Part shown: piece after piece, positions 1 through 5,778 of the stretch
How positions within the stretch are numbered: position 1 is the stretch's first letter
How the letters are laid out: every line of letters starts with the position of its first letter
Origin: Gemmatimonadota bacterium
Lineage (GTDB): Bacteria; Latescibacterota; UBA2968; UBA8231
DNA length: 5,955 bases
Direction of reading: 5' to 3'
Assembly: GCA_026706505.1 (NCBI GenBank)
Contig: JAPOYQ010000196.1
Coordinates: 1,539 to 7,493 of the forward strand
The notes under the pieces: model-generated
Database searches by the model: none
Seen by the model: only the letters and a program-made list of their open reading frames with translations
Told to the model about the DNA's origin: nothing
Translations under genes and position numbers: made by a program

Positions 1-6
1 GATGCA

Positions 7-3000
7 GTGACCGAGGAGACTCTTGACTGCCTTAAGGACCTTGATGACCTTTCAACGTTGCCTCCCTCATCCCTCAAGCACATTGCGTTGCTGCTCCGCG
101 TTGAAATCGGTGATTCCTCAAACGAAAACGCCTCTAGAACTCACGGCGACAGGCGCGCTCTAAGTAGGACAGAGATTGTCGACAAGATTCAAGAATTCGC
201 ATCCCAAATTGACTTGGACTCATTGGAAGCCGCAATTCGAGATGGAGTCTGTGAGCCCCTCGATCTCGGTGACGGGGAATTGCCCGACAGCAGCCGCTTC
301 TACAAGGGTGTAGCAACCCAACCCTCCCATGTAGCGTCCGGCCTGGTCGTCCGCCGTCCTGATGTGAACAATCAGATAAAGTCGGGATTGGGACAGAAAT
401 CCGCGGTCGTTATCACTGGCCCCTCTGGCGTCGGCAAGAGCGCAGTCTTGTGGACCATTCCAGGTGAGATGCCAAATGTGCTGTGGTTTCGAGTCAGACG
501 GCTTGCGCCCGACGGCGTTTCAAACATCATTCGTCTAGCACGCGCCTACAACGCCTCTGCCCAGAACCCGATCGGTTTCCTAGTTGACTCTGCTGGCACA
601 GGCGACTTTAGGGGCTGGAGCCAACTCCGGTCCGAGGCCGCAGCGGTTCAAGGTATCCTTCTCGTGGCCACAGCACGAAATGAAGACCTCGCACTCCTTG
701 GGGACATGGCGGAGTGCTCCACCGTTGAGATACGACTGGATGAGCGTACTGCTGAGGTGATTTACCAAGGACTGGTCGAACGGGGCGCCACCACAGCACT
801 TCATTGGCAGGAAGCACTCGAAGACGCGGATGGACTAACGCTCGAGTTCACGCACCTCCTGACCAGTGGCAAGCGGCTACGCGACCTGATTGATGACCAG
901 GTCAATCAGCGCATGACCGAGAATCGTCACAACGAAATCAGTGTGTTGGCGCTCGTCTCCGCGGCTGATCGCTGGTCTGCAGAGTTGTCCGCGTCTGACA
1001 TCACGGCATCTTGCGATATGCCTGAGCTCAAAATGCGAGAAGCCCTGGACCGGCTAAGGGCAGAACATCTAGTGGTGGAGCGAGATGGATGGATCGGTGG
1101 ACTCCATCGGCTGCGCTCGACAGCCATTTGCGATTCAATCCATGACTCACCTCCGCCGACTATCTATCAAACTCTTGAAAGAGTCGTCCGCCTCGTTCCT
1201 ACGTCGCAGTTGCACAGATTCCTGGGTGCGATGCTCATCGATCATCCCGAGGCACGGAACATCGTCGTAGAGATGGTGGGCGAAGACTCGCTAGACATTG
1301 ACCGTGTCGCTGCATGTCTTCAGGGCTTGAGACTCGCCGACTTTCATGAGAAAGCCAACGTATGGAACGAAATTGCTAGGGAACACGGGGTCCAAGTGGC
1401 AGCTCGACCTGCTCTATTTGTGTTCGCTGTCCAAGACATTCAACCCCCCAACTATCACGCGCCCGGCTTTCGAAGAGCATGTGGAGCGATCAATTCCACG
1501 GTCGCACGGGATTCTCGGGAAGACCTAATCGAGGCCATTGGCCAAGACCAATTGGCCCAGCTCCTTCTTTCGACTACAGATACACAAAAGGCAATAGGGC
1601 TTGTCGCTGCACTTGCTGGTGTCGAATCAGCGCACATAGCGGCTGTCCAGAACCAGGTGGACAATCAGTCTCCCTTAGTCATGAAGTTACAAGGATCTCC
1701 GCTAGAGGATCTATCCCAGTGCCTGGCGGCCGTCCGCGACGTCGATCTCCACTTGGCAAATGCACTTGCAGAAGCCCTGGGGGGCGAGGCAGGTCTCATC
1801 GAACGAATACGTGCAGAAAATCCCTGGATCACACATCTGGAAGTCCAAGAAGTCAATAGTGGCGAACTTGTCGCATCTGCTCGGTTCTTATATATCTCAG
1901 ATGAGCTCCATGAAGATCCAACTGTGGAGGCGCACAACGTTGGACGGACTCTACTCCGGTGCTTGCCTTGGATTGGGTCTGTAGACGTCCAAGCTCTACT
2001 GCCTGGTAACCATGCACTGACCTGCGGCGATTACACAATCGGAGCTAGTAGCCTCAAGAGAGAGTACGACCATCCAGCGACAGCCGCGGCTTGGACTCAA
2101 GCGCGCATGAGTATGGCCTTGGGGACAATCAGCGAATCAGACACCACGAGACTGCAACAGGCCCTGCCTCTTCTCAATGACGCATCTGAACTCACACACA
2201 AGATAGGAACAGCTTTTGTAGTGGGGAAGCAGCCTGCTCCTGAGGTCATTGCCCAGCAAATCTCGGAACTGCACCAAGGGGGCATGGCCCTACCCCTACC
2301 TCGCCAACTGAACCCGGTTGATGCCACCACAAAACCCAATGGCCAGAATCTTGAACTAGCTAGCAGCCTAACGGAGCTCATCAGCAGTCTAGGACCCTTT
2401 GTGTTCGAACGTTTACGTCAGCCGCTTCAGTACCGTGCACTTGCCGCCTACATAAGCGACACCATCATCAGCGAGCAGATCGCCCACGCAGCATTTGAGC
2501 CTTGGCATCTCATCGGAGTCGACGGCGCGCCACCAAGCCTTCAAAGCTTGCAAACCTCACTTGAACACATCGCCACGGTCGTTCGCGAGCTTTCTTACGA
2601 CCAGATCACCCTGGCCAAACTCAGAGAAGATGAATTGTCCAGGACACAACATCGGGCTCTCGAACGTATAGCAAAGGCCTGCCAAAAGACCTGCGGACGG
2701 AGGCAGAAGTCTCGTATCAGGGAAATGGAGTCTGTCTGTCGCGAACTCGAGTACTCAGCAGATGTGTTCGATTCTCTCGACAAGAATGGTCTCCTTGAAT
2801 TCCGCATCTGTGTAGAAGTGGATTCCCTGCTTGACTGGCTTGAGGCTGTCGGACAGCTAGCCGTCTCCATCAACCGATACCAGCAACCTGGCGAGGAGTA
2901 TCTTCTCGTTCCTCTCCGGAGCAATAGGCCGGTGCCGATGCTTGCCATGAGATACATCTTCAACCTCTGGCCCGAAACTCAAGCTGAAGGACTGGACAGC

Positions 3001-3420
3001 CTGCCTGAAGCACACCCTGATCAACTCGCTGCAACATTCGATAAGGCGCAGTTGGCACTCCAAACGATCTCGGGCATCTGTTGTCTTCCAGAGGAACAAC
3101 AAGACCATGAGATAGTCCAAGGTGTTGCTGACACCGCTCATTCAGAGCTTGAAACGGCGTACGGAAGGCTCCGTGAAATGCCCGACGACCCTGTCATTGC
3201 TTGGTTGCGTTCAATGATTGAGGGACTCGGTGCGCACGTCCAAGCCGAATGTGAGGGCGCTTCCACCGAGCCTGGCTTTGCTGCTCAAGTGGCGCTCTCA
3301 CTCACGTATGACGAAGTCACGGATTACTCAGCGCTGGTCTGGCACGCAAAGTGCCTTGCACTGGAATGGGATATCGATCCTGATGCCGCTGCTGGGATGC
3401 TCCTTGAAGGCGACGAATGA
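7..3420 (+). CDS. Large STAND-type P-loop NTPase, putative defence protein
   Basis: A 1137-residue protein of unassigned function. Seen: Walker A GPSGVGKS at residues 138-145; a Walker B-like strand IGFLVDSAG at 189-197 that has one Asp (D194) but no following acidic residue; a sensor-like strand ending in ATARNED at 221-227; a helical stretch with EFTHLLTSGKRL at 280-291; and a winged-helix-like segment at about 325-372 ending in GLHRLRS. This order matches signal-transducing STAND ATPases, which bind ATP and oligomerise on sensing a ligand. Residues 1-95 are a small helical region and residues 380-1137 are mainly helical, including a charged, probably coiled-coil part at about 857-930. They probably form the sensor scaffold. 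No nuclease, protease, TIR or transmembrane segment was recognised. The GTG start is chosen because its GTGA overlaps a possible upstream TGA at 8-10. The frame stays open to the window edge, so a start further upstream is possible. The adjacent restriction-modification pair suggests a defence role. The class is fairly sure and the function is inferred. Confidence 0.85.
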   Translation: MTEETLDCLKDLDDLSTLPPSSLKHIALLLRVEIGDSSNENASRTHGDRRALSRTEIVDKIQEFASQIDLDSLEAAIRDGVCEPLDLGDGELPDSSRFYKGVATQPSHVASGLVVRRPDVNNQIKSGLGQKSAVVITGPSGVGKSAVLWTIPGEMPNVLWFRVRRLAPDGVSNIIRLARAYNASAQNPIGFLVDSAGTGDFRGWSQLRSEAAAVQGILLVATARNEDLALLGDMAECSTVEIRLDERTAEVIYQGLVERGATTALHWQEALEDADGLTLEFTHLLTSGKRLRDLIDDQVNQRMTENRHNEISVLALVSAADRWSAELSASDITASCDMPELKMREALDRLRAEHLVVERDGWIGGLHRLRSTAICDSIHDSPPPTIYQTLERVVRLVPTSQLHRFLGAMLIDHPEARNIVVEMVGEDSLDIDRVAACLQGLRLADFHEKANVWNEIAREHGVQVAARPALFVFAVQDIQPPNYHAPGFRRACGAINSTVARDSREDLIEAIGQDQLAQLLLSTTDTQKAIGLVAALAGVESAHIAAVQNQVDNQSPLVMKLQGSPLEDLSQCLAAVRDVDLHLANALAEALGGEAGLIERIRAENPWITHLEVQEVNSGELVASARFLYISDELHEDPTVEAHNVGRTLLRCLPWIGSVDVQALLPGNHALTCGDYTIGASSLKREYDHPATAAAWTQARMSMALGTISESDTTRLQQALPLLNDASELTHKIGTAFVVGKQPAPEVIAQQISELHQGGMALPLPRQLNPVDATTKPNGQNLELASSLTELISSLGPFVFERLRQPLQYRALAAYISDTIISEQIAHAAFEPWHLIGVDGAPPSLQSLQTSLEHIATVVRELSYDQITLAKLREDELSRTQHRALERIAKACQKTCGRRQKSRIREMESVCRELEYSADVFDSLDKNGLLEFRICVEVDSLLDWLEAVGQLAVSINRYQQPGEEYLLVPLRSNRPVPMLAMRYIFNLWPETQAEGLDSLPEAHPDQLAATFDKAQLALQTISGICCLPEEQQDHEIVQGVADTAHSELETAYGRLREMPDDPVIAWLRSMIEGLGAHVQAECEGASTEPGFAAQVALSLTYDEVTDYSALVWHAKCLALEWDIDPDAAAGMLLEGDE
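418..441 (+). other. Walker A (P-loop) nucleotide-binding motif
   Basis: These codons spell GPSGVGKS, a full GxxGxGK[ST] phosphate-binding loop, preceded by a hydrophobic strand (AVVIT) and followed by a helix. It shows directly that the large protein is a P-loop NTPase. The lysine at residue 144 should contact the beta/gamma phosphates, and Ser145 should coordinate Mg2+. Confidence 0.93.
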
Positions 3421-3477
3421 ACGTCTGCCGAAGTGCTCAGCCAACTCAGAAGTCCGTGTGCTGACTTATCGGTTCTT

Positions 3478-3509
3478 GGCACTCAGTACCAGAATGGTTG
3501 GCCAGTGCC
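3478..3509 (+). terminator. Nested stem-loop downstream of the NTPase gene (terminator or regulatory hairpin)
   Basis: GGCACT (3478-3483) is complementary to AGTGCC (3504-3509). Inside it ACCA (3488-3491) pairs with TGGT (3495-3498) around a GAA loop, giving a 6+4 bp stem with an internal loop. It lies about 57 bases past the NTPase stop. No T-run follows, so it is not a canonical intrinsic terminator. It could slow readthrough into the methyltransferase gene or be part of the operator region that abuts the palindrome next to it. Confidence 0.3.
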
Positions 3510-3526
3510 TGATTCCCCGGGAATCA
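3510..3526. promoter_or_regulatory. 17-base palindrome upstream of the methyltransferase, candidate operator
   Basis: The sequence TGATTCCC-C-GGGAATCA has perfect 8-base arms around a single central C. Outside it, CAGTG (3503-3507) and CACTG (3536-3540) form a further inverted pair. The site ends 34 bases before the methyltransferase ATG, near the -35 position of the proposed promoter. This is where operators of restriction-modification systems usually sit, bound by a controller protein or by the methyltransferase. No stand-alone controller gene is present. The endonuclease carries an HTH-like segment, and that protein is a possible binder. The symmetry is seen directly; the operator role is inferred. 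Confidence 0.45.
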
Positions 3527-3548
3527 CAAGGGTGTCACTGGGGATGAG

Positions 3549-3554
3549 TATTCT
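3549..3554 (+). promoter_or_regulatory. Possible -10 element giving a leaderless methyltransferase transcript
   Basis: TATTCT fits the actinobacterial TANNNT -10 pattern. Its last base lies exactly 7 bases before the A of the ATG at 3561, so transcription would begin at the start codon. The -35 region at about 3526-3531 (ACAAGG) is poor, as is common for such promoters. The lack of a well-spaced Shine-Dalgarno before 3561 agrees with leaderless translation. The spacing is seen; promoter activity is inferred. Confidence 0.3.
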
Positions 3555-3560
3555 CTGGAT

Positions 3561-4478
3561 ATGGCTGGTCAGGTAGCTCCGGTGCCTTCCGTGGAAGGGG
3601 ACGAGGCACTGTCTGTGCTGTTAGAAGAAGGGGTGGTTTGGGGGGATTCTGCTGAGTGGCTGCCGAGATTGCCAGAGGGGTCGGTGGACCTCTTTTTCAT
3701 GTCGCCGCCCTATGCCGATGCTCGGGCATACTCCAAGATCAGCCCGGACAGGTACGTGGAGTGGTTCCTGCCCTATGCGGAGGCCATGCTCCGGGCCACC
3801 AGGGAGACCGGTTCCTTCGTACTCAACATCAAGAACCGGGTGGCAAAGTCAGGGCCGCTGAGGGGTCAGCGTCATCCGTACGTGTACCAACTCGTGATCG
3901 CCCTGCAAGACATGGGGTGGCGGTGGACGGAGACGTACATCTGGAGCAAGCCCAATGCGATCCCAGGTCGCTTCGGACCTCGCACCAAGGACGCATTTGA
4001 GTACGTTTACCACTTCACCAAAGGGTCCAAACCGTACTTCGACTTGGATCAAGTGCGTGTGCCGTATCGAGCAGACGAAGCTGAGATCAAGCGTCGGCTA
4101 AAGGACACCAACGGCCGGCGAAACACCGACGCCGGATTTGGCCGAGACCGGACTCGGACCTATGGCCGCGGTGGCGCCGATCCAGGGAACGTCATCACCG
4201 TAGGCCAAACCTACAATCAACACAGGGGCCCTGCCGGACAGCACACCGCAGTCATGCCCGAAGGCTTGGCCGAGTTCTTTGTCCAGTCGGTCTGCCCGCC
4301 CGATGGAATCGCCATCGACCCATTTGCAGGTTCGGGTACCACAGTCACCGTTGCCCGCCGACACGGGCGGCGTTCCGGTGGAATAGAACTGCACGCCGAG
4401 TACGCAGCAGTCGCCAAGGAACGCCTGGCCAGCGATTATGTCCAGGAAGAATTGGGGCTGCTTCGTGTCGCTAACTGA
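3561..4478 (+). CDS. Type II DNA methyltransferase, beta class, probably N4-cytosine
   Basis: Transfers a methyl group from S-adenosylmethionine to an exocyclic amino group of a base in DNA, protecting the host from the endonuclease encoded next. In 305 residues the motifs come in beta-class order. The catalytic motif IV SPPY is at residues 48-51 after a hydrophobic strand (VDLFF). A variable middle part at about 155-225, rich in Arg and Gly, is probably the target-recognition domain. The motif X-like region is at about 228-245, and the AdoMet-binding motif I DPFAGSGT is at 253-260 near the C-terminus. SPPY, rather than DPPY or NPPY, favours N4-cytosine over N6-adenine methylation, but this is not decisive. 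The length is normal for the family. The ATG at 3561 is used; GTG codons at 3582 and 3591 are alternatives. Its 3' end overlaps the endonuclease gene by 41 bases. The target sequence cannot be read from the protein. Confidence 0.93.
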   Translation: MAGQVAPVPSVEGDEALSVLLEEGVVWGDSAEWLPRLPEGSVDLFFMSPPYADARAYSKISPDRYVEWFLPYAEAMLRATRETGSFVLNIKNRVAKSGPLRGQRHPYVYQLVIALQDMGWRWTETYIWSKPNAIPGRFGPRTKDAFEYVYHFTKGSKPYFDLDQVRVPYRADEAEIKRRLKDTNGRRNTDAGFGRDRTRTYGRGGADPGNVITVGQTYNQHRGPAGQHTAVMPEGLAEFFVQSVCPPDGIAIDPFAGSGTTVTVARRHGRRSGGIELHAEYAAVAKERLASDYVQEELGLLRVAN

Positions 4479-5568
4479 ATCCGACCGGGATCTTCTTGCC
4501 AGCGCTGGAACTACTGCCAGCCCTACGACTCGTCGTCAAGCGGTAGCTGTTCTGCTGCGCCAATCAGGAGCGCTCAGAGATGAGGCTGCGAACGTTCTCG
4601 GGCAAAGCTTTGTCGCTGCGACCCAGCCGTCGTTCCACTACATCCCCAAAGGCGATGCCATGGCCTCCGAAGCGGCCTTCGATGACGCGTACCGCCAGTT
4701 GGCCGAATACACCAACGACTTCACAAATATCTCGGTGTCAACCCTGACAGCAGCCTTGACTCAAACGCCCGAGACCCTAGCCCCACTGCGAATGATCTTG
4801 GGATTTACATACAACGAGCTGGCATGGGCAATGAAGCTCGCTCATCCAGGATCACGCACTTCAGGAGGAACCCTCAAGACCTTTGAACGCAGTCCGGCAC
4901 GGAAGCAAGCAACGGCGAAGCGTATTGAAATGATTGACGCCGTAGCTAAAGCAGTTATCGCGGTCATGGACCGGAGCATCCTCCAAGTACCCGAATCGGC
5001 GCAGGACTTCTTTCACTCCAAACTCGACAAGCGGGACACGCTGGACGGCTGGGCCACAGTTGCCAATTCAGCTGGTGGTGTGCCCTACTCAACATTGCTG
5101 TACCAGAGATACGTCGGAGGGGTTTGGAGCGTAGTTCAGAACGCTTACTCCGAAGTGAAGGGAGACAATCTGCTGGAGCAGCCGATCGCCGATCTGCTCG
5201 ACGATCATGCCATCCCCTACTACCGATCGGGGTCAGGTGCATCTGGAGCCACCCAGACTGCCGAAACGTTTGGCCTTTCACCTGGACCGGATTTTGTACT
5301 GCCGGAAGAATCTCCGACGGTGATCATCGAATCGAAGATTGCGGAAGACGGAGGGACCGCTCGAGACAAGGCTGCTCGTATCAAGAACGCAGCCGACGTC
5401 GCTAACGATCGGGGTTTGCTCCCTTGCGCGGTTGTTGACGGTAAAGGCTGGTCAGAACGTCCCAGCGCACTCGTGGATGTGGTGATCGCCACTAATGGTC
5501 GCACTTACTCCCTGTCGACCCTTGACCACCTTCTCGATATTCGGGAAATCATCGATTTGATGCCCTGA
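4438..5568 (+). CDS. PD-(D/E)XK restriction endonuclease with internal HTH-like segment
   Basis: Predicted cognate endonuclease of the preceding methyltransferase, cutting unmethylated target DNA. In the 376-residue protein the C-terminal third has a PD-(D/E)XK core: a helix with Glu247 (LLEQPIADLL), then PD at 284-285, a hydrophobic strand, and ESK at 298-300 (Asp285, Glu298, Lys300 as metal-binding/catalytic residues). A basic helix follows (about 307-325), then a further strand (AVVD, 331-334). Residues 117-152 resemble an XRE-type helix-turn-helix: LGFTYNELAWAM, then GGTLKTFERS, like the recognition helix and WERG-type end of that fold. The rest of the N-terminal half is unassigned. The ATG at 4438 lies 41 bases inside the methyltransferase gene. 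A GTG at 4465, with GGGG at 4454-4457 and a 14-base overlap, is an equally good start and would give 367 residues. The overlap implies translational coupling. Nuclease class is fairly sure; the specific family and target are unknown. Confidence 0.82.
   Translation: MSRKNWGCFVSLTESDRDLLASAGTTASPTTRRQAVAVLLRQSGALRDEAANVLGQSFVAATQPSFHYIPKGDAMASEAAFDDAYRQLAEYTNDFTNISVSTLTAALTQTPETLAPLRMILGFTYNELAWAMKLAHPGSRTSGGTLKTFERSPARKQATAKRIEMIDAVAKAVIAVMDRSILQVPESAQDFFHSKLDKRDTLDGWATVANSAGGVPYSTLLYQRYVGGVWSVVQNAYSEVKGDNLLEQPIADLLDDHAIPYYRSGSGASGATQTAETFGLSPGPDFVLPEESPTVIIESKIAEDGGTARDKAARIKNAADVANDRGLLPCAVVDGKGWSERPSALVDVVIATNGRTYSLSTLDHLLDIREIIDLMP
5182..5337 (+). other. PD-(D/E)XK nuclease core of the endonuclease
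   Basis: Codons 249-300 cover the helix after the likely Glu (E247), the PD dipeptide (284-285), the short strand turning at PEESP, and the ESK triplet (298-300). The spacing of 12 residues between PD and ESK is within the family range. The following helix is rich in Lys and Arg, as is usual for DNA-backbone contacts. This is the main sequence evidence for nuclease activity. Confidence 0.75.
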
Positions 5569-5589
5569 TCGGTCGCATTGTGCTCAGGG
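5563..5589 (+). terminator. Weak stem-loop at the end of the endonuclease gene
   Basis: CCCTGA (5563-5568, containing the stop codon) is complementary to TCAGGG (5584-5589), leaving a 15-base loop. A second, competing hairpin can form just after it from TCCGC (5591-5595) and GCGGA (5607-5611). No T-run follows either. It may end the restriction-modification transcript, but its stem is short and it could occur by chance. Confidence 0.25.
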
Positions 5590-5674
5590 GTCCGCTAGCG
5601 GTAGCGGCGGATGATGGCGGTAGCATTGAGGCAACTTTTGCCAGCACCGGTGTCGCGGCGGCACAGCCCTACCA

Positions 5675-5773
5675 ATGAGATGGGATGGCAAGGTCGACGG
5701 CGTCGTCGGCCTCCTTTCCCTGGTTCCTGAACATCCATTCGATGGGGAGGTCGAAATCGAACTCGTCGGCTGA
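5675..5773 (+). other. Short open frame of unknown meaning in the 3' non-coding stretch
   Basis: A 32-codon ATG-to-TGA frame (begins MRWDGKVDGVV, ends EIELVG). The same frame is open back to 5630 without another start. Third codon positions are often C or G, as in real genes here, and the peptide alternates hydrophobic and charged residues credibly. No ribosome-binding site is seen, and I recognise no family. It could be the end of a decayed gene or chance. It ends just before the methyltransferase remnant, which runs in a different frame. Confidence 0.2.
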
Positions 5774-5778
5774 AGGCG

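Noticed and set aside
134..3141. Many reverse-strand open frames of 60-122 codons across the NTPase gene
   Set aside because: All lie wholly inside a long gene with clear domain motifs, have Ser/Arg-rich translations typical of shadow frames, and lack credible ribosome-binding sites or family features.
3430..3465. Imperfect complementarity (AAGT...CAG with CTGACTT) just after the NTPase stop
   Set aside because: The stem needs a 3-base bulge and a long loop, with no T-run. Too weak for a terminator.
3218..3547. 109-codon + strand frame running from inside the NTPase gene into the intergenic region
   Set aside because: Two thirds overlaps the NTPase gene in another frame, the translation has no domain-like pattern, and its end crosses the dyad-rich intergenic stretch. 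It is not a controller protein; no HTH pattern is seen.
3656..4000. 114-codon + strand frame inside the methyltransferase gene
   Set aside because: Shadow of the methyltransferase, whose motifs IV and I are intact in the real frame.
4098..4417. Reverse-strand frames opposite the methyltransferase C-terminal half
   Set aside because: Antisense shadows of the conserved motif I region with no family features.
5592..5624. Palindrome CCGCTAGCGG and a repeated GCGGTAGC 19 bases apart
   Set aside because: Short, only two copies, and low-complexity G/C-rich sequence. Not enough for an operator, att site or CRISPR claim.
5723..5778. Possible extension of the methyltransferase remnant upstream through a VPE segment resembling the VMPEG of motif X
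   Set aside because: It would need a 20-base insertion and a frame change, and only three residues match. Chance cannot be excluded.
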